From: Aphrocallistes beatrix
Taxonomy: Eukaryota > Porifera > Hexactinellida > Sceptrulophora > Aphrocallistidae
Direction of reading: 5' to 3'
Length of the DNA stretch: 64,000 nucleotides
Assembly (NCBI GenBank): GCA_963281255.1
Contig: OY725488.1
Location: forward strand, 4,301,925-4,365,924
Shown: positions 43,433-55,760 of the stretch, one piece after another
Layout of the letters: the number at the start of each line of letters is the position of its first letter
Position numbering within the stretch: position 1 is the first letter of the stretch
Notes under the pieces: model-generated
What the model saw: the letters and a program-made list of their open reading frames with translations, nothing else
Told to the model about the DNA's origin: nothing
Database searches by the model: none
Made by a program: the position numbers and the translations under genes

Positions 43433-43664
43433 CTCGAAAAACCTTGCCTGGTGTAAAAAAAAAACAGCAAATTTTTTTATTGCTAATTTCATTGTATTAC
43501 TGATCGGTCTACCATCTGATAGCACTATTTGGACGGTATTTTTTTTATTTTTTGTGAGATAACCCCCTAAAGTTCAGCATTAATAAAAATTGAAAAATTA
43601 TTGGAGGTTTTTAACTCATTTACTAATTAGTTTTTAACTTATTTGATATTCTTTTAATGATAAG

Positions 43665-44052
43665 GGGCCTTATTCACTAAGAAAACTTAAGATTTGCTTA
43701 ACTTTTGAATCTTCGAAATTAGAAGAGATTTTCAAAGAATTCAAATATATTGCATACTCTATTAATTTTAAGTGGTACAATTGAAATGCTTGACAAATTT
43801 TGACTCATTTGTTAAACTTTTCAGAAAGTTACGTAATATTTTAAGTTAAGTATGACGTCATAATACTTAAGTATGACATCACGAATATTTCGAGAGTGAC
43901 TTGGAATATTTCCAGTATTTAGGTAGTTTATATTTCTATTGGTATCATTGAACATCTATTTACCAAAATCGTAATGCAACTCTTCAAAATTTCCACTATA
44001 TAAAGTTATATAAAGTTAAGCAAATCTTAAGTTTTCTTAGTGAATAAGGCCC
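43665..44052. mobile_element. Harbinger MITE with 3-bp TSD
   Basis: A 388-bp element starting GGGCCTTATTCACTAAG and ending CTTAGTGAATAAGGCCC; the arms continue to pair for about 40 bp. It is flanked by AAG on both sides (43662-43664 and 44053-44055), a 3-bp duplication as expected for PIF/Harbinger. It contains a tandem AAGTATGACRTCA motif. Confidence 0.9.
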
Positions 44053-44193
44053 AAGGACCTTAACATTGTTTTGGCACCTTTGGAGATTATATAACACAAA
44101 GATTTAAAAGAATGGGCAAATAAAATCCAAACAAAATAGCTCTATAAGGGAGTTCATTTATATAATGCTCAGGAAATCGCAAGTTTGATCTCA

Positions 44194-45645
44194 GATATTT
44201 AGCGATCACTGGGTCAGAAATAAAATTCTGATCGTTTCAAAAAAAAATTTTTTTCGGATCCCACCATTTGTTATTGAGATATCGCTTATTATAGGTAAAG
44301 TTCGGGCATAATATCCCTCTAAGTTCCCGAAAGAGGCCGATGTCATATCTTAAAAACTATTGTAGATATATAATATATTATATCCTTAAATAAAAAGATA
44401 TATGCGAAAATATATAGGTTCCTCGAACATTCCTTTGTCAAAAAATAAATAATTCTCGACTTATCATTGATTTAATTGTAGTACAAATTCTATGGAGAAC
44501 TTTGAATCTATTAGCAAATGGCGAATCTAATCATTAAATATGTGTCCAAATTTAGCTATTATGCTAAATAATGAATACAATTGTCGTTAATAATGTGTAC
44601 AGAAAAATTGGAGAACTTTTAATAATTTTTTGAAAATTCTGGCCTTGGACCTCGCAGATTCGGTCAAAAATCCCCATTTAGGGTCCAAAAAGAGATATCT
44701 CTATCTCTGTAAATATAAGTCCAAATTCTTAGTTCTCACTTCCTAATATACTTTTTATGAGTGTACATATATGATTCTTTGATAATAATTGTACTACACC
44801 CTATGGAATGTTAAGTTTTAGATTTTTGTCATGTGATGACGTAGCATTTTTCGAAAATCCTAACTTCGAAACTAAAAGTCGTAGACTTTCGCTCTAACTT
44901 CCTAATATGCTTTTTGGAAGCTTTTTATTCATTCTAAACTGATAGATTATACTTCGCAGCGCCAGGAATATGAATTAATGTTTACAATTATCTCAAAATA
45001 TTCGGAGTTAGGGGCCTCAAGGAAATGTGTGGATTTTCACGGTACTTTTGCTATTTTTTGTAAATATTTGGTTCTAATATACCTAAATCAGCAGCATGAA
45101 TGCGAATAAATGTCTGCGAATGCTTTTGTTCATTATTAATAACTCATTTTACATTCTTCTTAACACCTAAACTTAAAATCTCTATATCTCGGGACTTTAA
45201 AATTTCAAAATTGACCGTCTTTACTGAATTATTTCTCAAATTTGGTTTGAGATAGAAATTTGAAAATTTCAAGAGTTGTTCCATATCATTAGGCGATGAA
45301 CGTAGGACCACCATTTTTTTGAGATTTTCTAACTCGGTGATTTTATTCCTGATTTCCCCCGAAAAACAGACATTTTTGGCCCTTTTTTTCGGACACCGAT
45401 AAAATTTACAATTTTTGTCATTTTAAATTTCTTCTGGTCCTATGAAGTGGCAAATATGGTAGACTATCTATGATTCGATTTTGGAAGCATTTGATTCCTT
45501 GGTAGTCCTAAACAATTCCTTGAGTGCCCAAATTTCTACCATTAAGATGTGCTAGCGGAAAACGAAAAAAACAGACTTTGAGACACTGTATCTCAAAAAC
45601 TAGAAATGAGAATCAAAAACGGTTTGGAATCTGCCAGTATTTCTT
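44194..45645 (+). repeat. Long noncoding dispersed repeat, copy 2
   Basis: Second copy of the 1-1445 repeat, matching from about TTATAGGTAAAGTTCGGGCA to CTCAAAAACTAGAAATGAGA. It shows where the family ends on the right (about 45645). The internal ~160-bp periodicity is also present (near 44742 and 44902). Confidence 0.85.
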
Positions 45646-46109
45646 GATGGAGATACCTCCCCACGCTTAACATCTCTTATAGCTCTACTTTTATCGTATG
45701 CTGTGAGTCAAATCATATGTTTTTTCGAGGGCGGTATCTTTAAATGATACCTGATCATGATTGAATTTCAAATTTGATCTTATTTGATATGCACATATCG
45801 TATCCAAGATATCTTGTACTGGATTGCTGTGATATTGAGGTTGTGAAAATATAATTGTTTATGACAATCGTTGCCCGTGCTAAAATACATATCATTGATG
45901 CAATTGATGAAATACAGAGTGTACCACGAAAGATCTAAACCTGAATAATGAAGCTAATGTGATCTCTACATACCTCCCTCGACTTCAATTCATTTAGGCC
46001 AAATTGAATATCATGGTTCCAAAAAATAGGCGCAGATACAACATTATTACACTGGTACTTATATATTTCAACGACAAGCACCTTAATTATTTGTGAATTT
46101 ATAGAATTT
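45646..46109. other. No gene; a Harbinger-like end near 45730
   Basis: GAGGGCGGTATCTTTAAATG at about 45729 resembles the right end of the Harbinger element at 43.4 kb. Nothing else was recognised. Confidence 0.4.
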
Positions 46110-47700
46110 TTATTTTTTGTCGCTCAAGGGTCATATATACTCCCACTCTTGTTATAACTACTTGCAATCTCTAGATTGTTTAACTCTACCAAATTTCCAC
46201 ACGTTACTGAGGCTGTACCATCCTATTGGATTGGAGAACGAATCCTTTGTTTTTCTAAAGAATTCAACAAAAGACTTCTCACTCCAGCAAAAGAATCGTC
46301 CAAATTGATAAAGTTCATGTCAAGTCAGAGATTTCGTATAAGGGGGTGATATCATTTTCACACTCAACACACAAGATCCAATTCTGACGGTTTTAGTGAT
46401 AATGGTTTCTAGTCTCCACAAGAAATGGTCAACCATTGTTCGCCTATTTCTTTTGTCCTCTACCAATGCTTCAGATTTGCTTCAGGCTATCAAATCAGTT
46501 TTATGTGAAATCGAAAAATGCGGGCTATTCGTTCAGGTAATTTGTTCCGATAACTACCCTCAAAATGTTAACATTTTTAAAAGTTTTCCCCTAATCAAAA
46601 GACACTCCCATTGTTCTTCATCCAGTTGACATTACCAGGAACCATTTCCTGTTATTTGATGCTGTTCACATTTTGAATTGTATTCGGAACAATTGGCTAA
46701 ACATCCAAGATTATAACCACACATTCCTTTTTCCCTCTTTTGATAATATTTTCACTGACGCTATCAAATATCCTCTTCCTCATTATAAAGCTTGTTTTGA
46801 AGATGTGAGATTTCTATACAAACAAGAACAACACTCTTTCGCCAAAATTGCACATCATCTAACTGCTAAATCATGCTGGCCTTCGAGCATGGAACGACAG
46901 AACGTAAAACTTGCACTCAAGATATTTCATAAATCATCTAATTCTGAGGAAATTCCAGGGACGAAAGTTACGCTTACCGTTGATAAAATACAAACCTTAG
47001 TGGGTTGATTGTTAATGTCAATACAATTTCTATTCTTGATCAATTGCAAACTTTAGTTGATCAAATGCAAGCCTTAGTTAATCAATTGCAAACCTTAGTT
47101 GATCAATTGCAAACCTTAGTGGATCAATTGTTAATGTCAATACAATTTCTATTCTTGATCAATTGCAAACCTTGGTTGATCAAATGCAAACCTTAGTTAA
47201 TCAATTGCAAACCTTAGTTGATCAATTGCAAACCTTAGTTGATCTAATGCAAACCTTAGTTGATCAATTGCAACCTTCAAATTCGATCAATTGCAACGCG
47301 CTCACCCAAACTCTGCAAGTCTTAGCCTTCATGACTGGTTTTGCTGTGCATCAATTTACAAGCGATCAAATAAATGTCCTATATGCCTGGATTACCTCAC
47401 CACCGACAAAGAATTCATGATTGATTTGCCCAAAGATTCAAAATTCGCATATTTGGAAATCGTGGACAGAGGATGAATTATGTGGCCTTCAGATACTATC
47501 TTGAGAGCAGTTGTTATTTTATGGATTATCTTTGTCAGAATTGATAATTACATGTTGCTGATGAAAGAACTAGTTCAGGGGCCTCCAAAACAGATATTAG
47601 TTTCTCTAGCTATACAGTATTTCAGGGTTCTATCTAGAATCTTAATTTTGGGGGAGAAGCTTTTGAAAACCTTAGTTATCTCTTAATTTAATTCATGATA
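46110..47700 (+). mobile_element. P-type transposase fossil with an in-frame minisatellite
   Basis: Plus-strand frames match the RNase H-like part of P-element/THAP9-type transposases. In order: LTLPNFHTLLRLYHP, VLVIMVSSLHKKWSTIVRLF, LCEIEKCGLFVQVICSDNYP, VHILNCIRNNWLNIQDY, VRFLYKQEQHSFAKIAHHLT, AKSCWPSSMERQNVKLALKI. Then a 21-bp minisatellite (46995-47275) intervenes, after which typical sequence resumes: TQTLQVLAFMTGFAVHQF, MWPSDTILRAVVILWIIFVR and MKELVQGPPKQILVSLAIQY. There are several frame changes. No THAP domain or terminal repeats were recognised at its ends. A separate THAP fossil is at 9.4-10.2 kb. Confidence 0.8.
46995..47275 (+). repeat. 21-bp minisatellite encoding a heptad
   Basis: The unit GATCAATTGCAAACCTTAGTT, 21 bp, written here as GATCAATTGC plus AAACCTTAGT plus T, repeats about ten times with small changes. 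It reads as the 7-residue unit LQTLVDQ. A larger unit of about 120 bp that includes TTGTTAATGTCAATACAATT is itself repeated (near 47010 and 47130). Confidence 0.95.
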
Positions 47701-47771
47701 ATGTAGGCTTCTACTAGTACATCGAAAAAATTGGATATAGGTTCAAGTTCATGGCCAGTACCACAATGGAT

Positions 47772-49483
47772 CTAGCTCTCTGGGAATTCTCTTGTCAGCG
47801 AAGTAGAGGAATATTTCTTTTTTAACTTTGTCTCTGATCGTATCCATCTCACCACCAATGGTAGATTACTTACCGAATCGAATTTATCATCTAAATCGCT
47901 TAAAATTTCATCCCAACAACTGTTCGCGCTGGAATTGGCTTCAATTTCAAAACTGGTTTGTGCTGGAGACCCTTCAATGATATTAGAAGCAAAACTGGTC
48001 AATTTCACTTTTGCCTCTTCTGCTTTCACTTTGTCCATAAAGCCAGACGTTTTATATCTAGGATCCAGGAGAGTGGCCACTGCATGCACTTCACTAACTT
48101 CGACATCAACGAAATGCACTCGGGGGTCTTGCCCCCTGAAATAACGGTTCATTTGTACGACCATTTCGGTTTTCATGGTACCAATTCCAAATTCATCAAT
48201 AACATTCAACTCATAAAATATTTTCTTGATTAATGGTATGGTATCGGAAATGCAAGCATATTCGTGCTCTGCATCCAATGTTGCATCGGAGAATGGTTTT
48301 AATAAACGAATTACCTTTGGGATGAGCATCCAGTCATTTGGATTTGGTTGATATTCTGTAGCAATATCGATATCATCTTCTGCACAACGAATAGCACGTT
48401 TCTGCTGCATTAACCGGACTAACATATTATAGTAAGAACTCCAGCGTGTTTTCTCGCCTAAAATCAAAGTGCATCCAGGAACCCCATTGTGATCTACTTG
48501 ATGACCTCTGAGAATTCCCATCGCCTTCGGACTCTTTCGAAAAAAAGAAATCAATTTGGTGGCACGTCCGATCATGGATTTAACTCCACTTTGTTCAAAA
48601 ATAGAATTCATGACCACCAGATGTATCATATGTAAAAACAACCTGCATTATCCTGTTTGTTGAGAAACATCGCATTCACCATATTGAGGGCATTATCTCG
48701 CACTATCAAGTGGATCTTTCCTTCTAATTTCCAATCAGAAACTATCATGCTTAACGTCTTGGCAATCGAATCAGCTGTATGTGCCACATCATAGGGAAAA
48801 CAACGAAGCACAATTGCCTTTCGCTCCCCTTCCTTGTTGATGAAATGCAGCGTGAAGCTAATAAAAGCGTGCTGACTCTTTGATGTCCAAATATCAGTCA
48901 TTGCACTACAATAATCTCCGATATTATTGTGCAACAATTCCATGATTTTGAATTGTACGCGTCTGTATATATCTGGAATAATCTTTTGGCGGAGTACTTT
49001 CTCACTTGGAACATCGAATTTGTGATTTAAATGACTAATAAAAAAGTTGATCTCTCGTTTTCGACTGTAGTGTAAGGGAGAAGCGAATCACAAATCCATT
49101 CAGCCAATAAATAATTTCCGCTGATCAGGCAGCCATTTGTTTTTCAACTCGAATGTTTCTTCTAGACTCAGTTGTTTTTGTGAACCTGGAGTAGCCAAAA
49201 CGTAGATAGACTGTTCCTTCGAATTCTCCTCATCTCTTTTGTACCGCTTTGCTTCATCAGCTTTTCGCATCATCATTGCCTCCTTGTATTCGGTAGGATG
49301 ATACGATTCCAAGTGACTCCAAAGTGACTTAGTTGAAAAAGCCTTTTTTGACCCTCCATGAGTACCCCGTCGTATCTTTCTCGTTTTTCCATGACATACT
49401 GAAATGTTACAATTGGCAATTGATTCATCTGCAAAATCAATATCATAAAAATTCCAAACCCCAGATGCGTACCTTTTGGCCAT
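47772..49483 (-). mobile_element. hAT transposase (BED-finger type), broken
   Basis: Minus strand, starting at 49483: a BED-like finger (GVWNFYD, CNISVC, LWSHLESYHPTEY), then LSLEETFELKNKWLPDQRKL. A frameshift near 49095 is followed by FDVPSEKVLRQKIIPDIYRR. The RNase H core has MTDIWTSKSQHAFISFTLHF (first D), LIVRDNALNMVNAMF (second D) and, after another shift near 48630, KTRWSSYYNMLVRLMQQKRA (the conserved RW). The last piece (48641-47772) ends after SEVHAVATLLDPRYK and SCWDEILSDLDD. The C-terminal dimerisation domain with the third acidic residue is missing, next to the P-type fossil. Two frameshifts in all. Confidence 0.9.
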
Positions 49484-49667
49484 TAATATGAATAGTATTT
49501 CGAAACAATTAATGGTACTATTTATTATATTCTATGATATTTACCTTTTGACGCTTTTTTGATATGGATACGATTAGATTACTATGTATTCAGAATCCAG
49601 ACATTTGATTACAGTTACGATTCTATTCGTACTCACTATTGCTCATTATAATTGCGGTGTTATATTT
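49484..49667. other. No gene; presumed 5' flank of the hAT transposase
   Basis: AT-rich sequence upstream of the hAT start. Terminal repeats were not recognised. Confidence 0.4.
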
Positions 49668-49759
49668 TTATAAGGTTACTAACGCAACTTGTATTTTATT
49701 TAGCATCAACCCCGGCCACGGTCCCGGCCAAAAACAGTTCAGCCCGGCCCCGGCTAAAT

Positions 49760-49975
49760 TCTCTCCCCGGTCGATCACTACATGATGTGCTTCTGCATCC
49801 CCTGTTTCTTCATATAACTCTTCAAATGTACTGACTAAAGCTAGTAAACTCCTTCGCACAGCATACACAGCTCTCACACGGGCTAGCCACCGAGTATCAC
49901 TAGGCTTCTGCATTTTGATTTCAGGAGACTGAAGTTCACCTTGAATGTGAGCAAGTTTCTCTGCTTTTTTGGGAG
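49760..49975 (-). mobile_element. Fragment of a second hAT transposase
   Basis: Minus-strand frame: WNFSPKKAEKLAHIQGELQS, then KMQKPSDTRWLARVRAVYAV and RRSLLALVSTFEELYEETGD. The SDTRW motif and the spacing fit the hAT family with DUF4371-like domains. It stops abruptly at 49982, where a large inverted repeat begins. Confidence 0.75.
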
Positions 49976-50520
49976 AAAAATTCCAAAGCAGCTAAACCTG
50001 ATGGAAATTGCGGGATATATATAAATATTTTCTAAATCCTATTTTCCGAGAATTTTTTTCAGTAATTATAAATGTGATATCTTTTTGCAAATTCAACATA
50101 AACTCAACGGTTTTTAATAGATCTCGAAGAGTAGAACATAATGAACAGTAGGAATTTTTGATATTACGAATAAAAAGAGAATTTGAAAAAATAGTGTCAA
50201 AATTGCAAAAAATAAAATTCCTCGAGTGTTTTAAGTGTGAATTTTTAACAATTTTCAAAATTTCAAAAATCTGTTTGCTCATTAGATAGATCATCCATTT
50301 ATGAAAGAATTTGTTTCTAAAGGATTGTAGGCATATTATTGTGTGCGATTTCTTCCTTGTACATTGACCAATATTTTTTGAAAATTTTTTATCTGTTGAA
50401 TTATTTCGATTATTAATGCAGTTTTGCAGATAACTCTGCGATTCAAATCTGTACTGAAAAAATTAAATAAATCGGTTGAAAAAGTCAAAAGTTAGCTATT
50501 ATAGGATAGGCCAACCTTAA

Positions 50521-51040
50521 TAATAAAACCATGGCTTGTGTTTAATTTCATTTAACACTCGTATCTAACGAGAGTTTTGTGGTATTAACCCCATTGGTTC
50601 AATATTTGATTAAACCAAATACTTTTTGATAAATAGTTTATATTCGGTTGGGAATTGAATATCAGTATTCGTATTCGATTGGAGTAACCGAATATTATCA
50701 TGATTCGTATATTGAAAAGTAATAGTAATAACAAAGTAAGTATCCTACCTCTCATACTCGGTGACTAGATGGAAATTGGTCAACATACAGTACTATGTAT
50801 ATCAATTTACAGTCCTATATTAAATAATAATTCAACCTCGCAACCCATTAGAATTAAGGGAGTGCTCTAATATGATCAGTATTCGCATTTGGTTAAGAAA
50901 CTATCCTTGAATATTGATCTTCAGTTCAATCGGTTTCAACCTTGGTATTAAGAAATATACTTTTTGGCTCATCGTCTGTTGGCCCACCATTGAAATTGAT
51001 CACTAGATATCTTTATATATTTGTAGTTTATATAATAAAA
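50521..51040. other. Spacer of the inverted repeat; no gene seen
   Basis: AT-rich noncoding sequence with several AACCGAATA-like words; no element recognised. Confidence 0.45.
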
Positions 51041-51594
51041 CGCGCTTCGCTTGTTTGCGCTGCGCGGTTGGCGGACACTTCGTGTCCGCCGGAGGCTCCC
51101 TTCGGTCGCCTAAAGGTGGCATTGGTTAATTATAAGGGAGAAATCATCTCTAAATATGTGCATCTTATTTTAAAAATCGATATCACTCGAAAAATCACCA
51201 AATTTGTCAATTTTTAAAATTTTGATAAGTAATGATGACGTCATAACAAAGTGATGAGTCATCATTTTTTGATGATAGTTACATCATATGTGAGATATCT
51301 TAGTATACAGATTCTATTAAAATTTCAGCCTTCTATCTCCTATAATCGCTGAGTTATGTCCGAATAACTGTGTTGCTTAACTTTTAAAAATGTAACAATG
51401 ACGTCATAATTCCATGATGAGTCGACATTTTGCTCTGAGCGCAGAGCTTACTGGAGCCATAACCAAAAGACTCTCACATGCCAAAAATCAGCTTTCTGTG
51501 CCCGGCAGTTTCTTCAATCAATTCGTTACAGATATATATATATATAAATATATAAATAAATAAATATACATTAATCGAGTTTTAATAGTAAGGA
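51041..51594 (-). mobile_element. R1 Helitron-like repeat, nearly full length
   Basis: On the plus strand it runs from CGCGCTTCGCTTGTTTGCGC to TTTTAATAGTAAGGA, with T after it. It carries TGACGTCA at 51236-51243 and 51399-51406 and TGAGTCA just after the first. The hairpin GGCGGACACTTCGTGTCCGCC, 21 bp, described here as GGCGGACAC and its complement around TTC, is intact. Confidence 0.85.
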
Positions 51595-52304
51595 TATTTA
51601 AGGTTGGCCTTCCCTATAATAGCTAACTTTTGACTTTTTCAACCGATTCATTTAATTTTTTCAGTGCAGATTTAAATCGGAGAGTTATCTGCAAAACAGC
51701 ATTAATAATGGAAATAATTCAACAGATAAATTTGTTTAAAAAAAATTTGATCATTTTACAAGGAAGAAATCGGAGACAATATGCTTACAATCCTTTAGAA
51801 ACTTTTCAAACTCATTCATAAATCGATGATCTAACCAATGAACAGACAGATTTTTGAAATTTTGAAAATTGTTAAAAATTCACACCAAAACACCTGAGGA
51901 ATTTTATTTTTAGTAATTTTGACATTATTTTTTTCATATTTCTCTTTCTATTTGTATTATCAAAAATATTTCTGTTCATTTTGTTCTACTCTTCGAGATC
52001 TATCAAAAACTGTTGAGTTTTCGTCCCTATGTTGAATTTTCAAAAAGTTATCACCTTTATAATTGCTGAAAAAAAGTATCAGAAAATAGGATTTTGAAAA
52101 TATTTATATATGTCCGTCAATTTCCATTAGTTTTAACTGCTTTGGATTATTAAATAACTTGCAAATATCCTTATTCGACAACTTATAGCAGTACTTAACT
52201 TCAAAATATGGTATATCAAAAATTTTCACCATCAAAAGTGTGAAAAACTGGTCATTGATGACTGACTACCCACAAATAACCACATTTCATAGTATCCTCC
52301 GGAA

Positions 52305-52612
52305 TCCCAGATCAATAACTTCTTTGAACCTTGTCAGATCATTATTTGAATTCTGAATTCGTGTCTCCCATTGATTTTCCAGCAATTTGATATATATATT
52401 GACCATATTTGGAGAATTTTTTGGTTGTCCGTGCCTAGCAACGGCCAGGAATTTTTTCACATTTCTGGCCGTTGGTATGAACCCGCTGTCAAAAGATTTC
52501 TCCAAATGTGCCCAATATATAAATCAAATAGCTGGAAATTTAGTGCTGAGCACGAATTTAGCATTAATATGATGATCTGACGTGGTTCAAAGAAGTTATG
52601 GATATGAGACAT
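52305..52612. mobile_element. Fold-back MITE with GCTGAGCACGAATT motif
   Basis: Inverted arms: ATAACTTCTTTGAACCTTGT on the left pairs with ACGTGGTTCAAAGAAGTTAT at the right. The middle has CCTAGCAACGGCCAGGAA and its inverted relative TTTCTGGCCGTTGG. Related phrases appear at 55.1-55.3 kb and 55.66-55.75 kb. Confidence 0.75.
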
Positions 52613-52759
52613 TTTCGTCTGAGCTCAGAACTTACTGGAGCCATAGCCAAAAGACTCCCACGTGCCAAAAATCAGCCTTCTGCGCCCGGCAGTTTCTTCA
52701 ATCAATTCGTTACAGAGATATATATATAAATATACAATAATCGAGTTTTAATAGTAAGG
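52613..52759 (-). mobile_element. R1 5' fragment
   Basis: Matches the first ~150 bp of R1 on the minus strand, from CGTCTGAGCTCAGAACTTAC to ATCGAGTTTTAATAGTAAGG. Confidence 0.85.
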
Positions 52760-53771
52760 ATAATATAGTAATTGTTGTGTAAAAATTTTAAGCTTGGCAA
52801 CAAATAGTTTTGGAGTGAAAATCGGGAAGTATCGGAAAGTAGTATTTTTCAATAATGAAGAATTTAGAAGTTCATTATTATCCATGGTATCACTTAATGG
52901 TGGCATGCTGGCATAGTGGCACGAAGTGGTTAGAATGCGAAAGTAGGTATTTAGATTGTAGCTAGACTACTAAACTTTATTATTGACCTATGGGAAATCG
53001 ACCCTATAATTCTCATTGAATAGATCAGTTTTCTCCTATGACATATTGTGTGAAAGTTATGACGTCATTGTCACATTCTAAATTAGAATTTTCAGTTTTA
53101 GAATATTTCTCAGCCTCGTATGCAGGACTATCGACATTTCAATGAATGGAACTAGAGAATATAACCTCGAGGAGTACCTCAGAAAGCTTGCCCAGTGAAC
53201 CTCTCTCCCTAGAACCAGACAAGAACTGCTGTTCGATGGACGAACTATACCCATGAATGAGTGCAGAGCCGAGTTCGCTGCCAGGAAGAACTGTATGACG
53301 GAGATGGATGGAGAGAGATTAGAAGATGAGACAGTATAGTGATGGGAAGAGGCTGGGAAATCAGTTGCTAGGGAATGTGAGGCGTAAGAGGGAGAATGTT
53401 TCCAGATAAGATGGTCCTCCGGGTCGCGAGAAGGACTGAAAGAGGTCCTCTCCGTGTTTCGCTCTCTTCTATTGAGAGTTTGCAGAGAGAAGCTCAAACT
53501 TGTATCCTCTCTCCATTATGGTCACACTCCTCCTCCTAACATAATCAACCTCACACTAAGTGAATGTCGGCCTCTGGACGAACATTATCAGCAGTCGACT
53601 CATTTCGCTAAGGACGATTCTTCCTCCTCAGAGGGCCTCACTCCCTTCCCGTTTACCCTACTCGCACAGGAATCATTCACAGCTCTAAAACCAACACCTA
53701 ATAGCTGTTCATGTCTTAGATTTGCAATATATTTCTAGCCATTTGCCAGATTATGGTTTCTAGTTGCATTA
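52760..53771. other. GC-richer patch 53.1-53.75 kb; no recognised gene
   Basis: From about 53100 to 53740 base composition is less AT-rich than the surroundings, with open frames on both strands (139 residues on minus, 94 on plus). Neither looks like a known domain; both are Ser/Leu-rich. It may hold an unrecognised element or exon. Confidence 0.3.
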
Positions 53772-53874
53772 CTCTAGGGGTCCGAATAAATAGGAGGGTT
53801 GAAATTGACGAGGGAATGGAAAGAAATCTGAAAATTAATGACCTGGAGGGCCCGTTTATTCGGACCCCTAGAGG
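53772..53874. mobile_element. 103-bp MITE with 19-bp perfect TIR
   Basis: The ends are CTCTAGGGGTCCGAATAAA and its exact complement. The interior is only 65 bp. Class undetermined. Confidence 0.85.
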
Positions 53875-54831
53875 AGCTGTTCTGGTCGTAAGTGCCTAAA
53901 CAATTAATTCACTGAGACAGTGTGTACCCCAAATGGCTTTTGGATTGAACCCACTTGATGTGCTTCGAAAATAGGATATTGAAATGCTGTTATATCACTG
54001 TCTGTTGCTAGCAGTGCTCGACAAATTCAAAAATATTTGGTGGCTAACTAGCCACCATCAGGGATATCTAAGCCAAAGAATGGAAATAAAATGGTAGATA
54101 AGGACATAATTTTGGTGGCGTTAGCCACTAAACCACCGGATTTGTCGAGTAATGGTTGCTAGGGAATTTTGTGGTGACATCAATTTTCTGATTCATTTTT
54201 CATTATGCTAATATATATTTCTTAACATTATTAGATTTGGGGATTTTTTATCTCCCTATGAGAAACCTATATTGGGTTTATTTCTTGATATGTCCTGTGA
54301 CAAGACCTATGACCCCTGAAGGATGCTAACGGTAAGATTGCCGTTCCAACCGTGATGATTTTACATACATATGACCTCAAAAAAATCTCATCAGGCGCCC
54401 ACATTCTCCGGGATAACCCCCTTGATGTTGATCTACTAATTTCGTACTCCGGTTTACTCCCTAAATTATGTTTGAGGAGGTATTAATTCAGAAAATGGTG
54501 AGAGGGGGGAGTTCCAGGGATATTTTTGTCGATTATGGATCATATAGTGGTTTTTTACCATATAGGCAATCATTGATATAGCAGGATTTGGAAAATAAAC
54601 ATATAATCAGGTTCAGAGGCGGCGCCAGCTCGTGAAGTCAGGGGGCCAGCATGTTTTGAGGGGGGGCCAAATTCCTCAGGAATTTTGATTCAAATCTTAT
54701 GGTTTAAATATGCTAACAAGCTTCGCTTTCTAGTCACAATTATCTAGAATCTCTCTGGCCAGAAAGAAGGCAAATCAAAATCTTTCCTTATATCTATGCA
54801 AGCACATGACTAAAATCATCAAATACTAGTA
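53875..54831. other. No gene; a hAT-like MITE start near 54605
   Basis: CAGAGGCGGCGCCAGC near 54605 resembles the start of the hAT MITE at 23352. No closing end was found. At 54030-54150 GTGGCTAACTAGCCACC and TGGCGTTAGCCACTAAACCA form an inverted pair, possibly another small MITE. Confidence 0.4.
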
Positions 54832-55126
54832 CAAGGGTTGTCCAAAAAGAACGGGTACTTTTTTCAATAACAAAAAATATATACAGTACTAATCAATAAA
54901 AGTCATCGAAATTTTAAATGTATTCATCCTTCAACTTTATGCACTTTGACAATCGGTCTGGAAGCCTGTCTCCCAGTGGCGAAAAATTTTCGGGGGTCCC
55001 TTTTTCCCATTGTGCTAACTGATATTTGAGACTTTGGAATTTGTCAAGTCTTTTTCCACATAGTGGCATTTTAATTTCCCTAAACAGCCAATAATCGCAA
55101 GGTGCCAGGTCCGTACTATAAGGGGG
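54832..55126 (-). mobile_element. mariner 3' fragment
   Basis: Minus-strand frame: TDLAPCDYWLFREIKMPLCG and KRLDKFQSLKYQLAQW, the C-terminal part of a mariner transposase after its last catalytic D, ending at KLKDEYI and a stop. About 90 bp later the terminal sequence TTTGGACAACCCTTG reaches TA at 54830. The rest of the transposon is missing. Confidence 0.75.
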
Positions 55127-55139
55127 AATTTGTAAAAGA

Positions 55140-55760
55140 ATTTGTAACCCTTCCTAGCAACGGCCTGGAATGTGAAAAAATCCTATCTATTTTTTTCAAA
55201 ATATAGTCAATATATACATCAAATCTCCGGAAATTGAATGCTGAGTCCGAATTCAACATTTAAAAGACGATCTGACATGTTTTTAACAATATATTGGGGT
55301 GGACAACAATCCGGCGAACATGTCCGGACACTGAAAAAGTCCGACCCTTGTGCTGAAACGACCGATGTTCTGGAAATTGGAATTATTTCTTTTCGGATTC
55401 CTGACATCATATCCTTTCCGAAAATGTATCGATTTACAAATCTCCACATAAATCCGATGAAATTACATAGTGAACCTGATTAAGTATTTACTTTCCAAAT
55501 GCGGCTATGCATTCAGCAGCCAAGTCATAATATTCCCAAATTATCATTTAGAGTATTGATATTGGCAAATTCACACTCAGTAAGTACAGCCAATAAAAAC
55601 AAGGGGTCACTCGATATGGTTTCTATCAAATTTCGAGATCGGAATTTTTACATTCCAGGCAGTTGCTAGCTAGGGAGGACAAAAAATCTCATAATATAGG
55701 CCAATATGTATATCATATCCCGGGAATTTGATGCTGAGCACGAAAAAAATTGGTTTGGGG
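55140..55760. repeat. Diverged relatives of the 52.3-kb MITE
   Basis: CCTAGCAACGGCCTGGAATG (55157) and GGAAATTGAATGCTGAG (55230) resemble the middle and arm of the MITE at 52305. GGGAATTTGATGCTGAGCAC at about 55722 is another match. The units are too diverged to delimit. Confidence 0.5.

Larger units (their letters stand above)
49982..52146. repeat. Large inverted repeat, ~540-bp arms
   Basis: Arms at 49982-50520 and 51599-52146 are diverged inverted copies. Outer ends are TCCAAAGCAGCTAAACC and its diverged complement; inner ends are GGCCAACCTTAA and AAGGTTGGCC. The spacer of about 1.1 kb includes an R1 copy next to the right arm. The arms are noncoding. It could be a fold-back element or an inverted duplication. 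Confidence 0.85.

Noticed and set aside
47005-47420. CRISPR-like array (regular 21-bp repeat)
   Set aside because: Units are contiguous without spacers and in frame with a transposase in animal DNA; it is a minisatellite.
47935-48233. Plus-strand frames inside the hAT transposase
   Set aside because: Antisense shadows of a clearly conserved hAT frame.
54030-54150. Foldback around GTGGCTAACTAGCCACC
   Set aside because: Possibly a small MITE, but ends and duplication could not be fixed, so it is mentioned only in passing.
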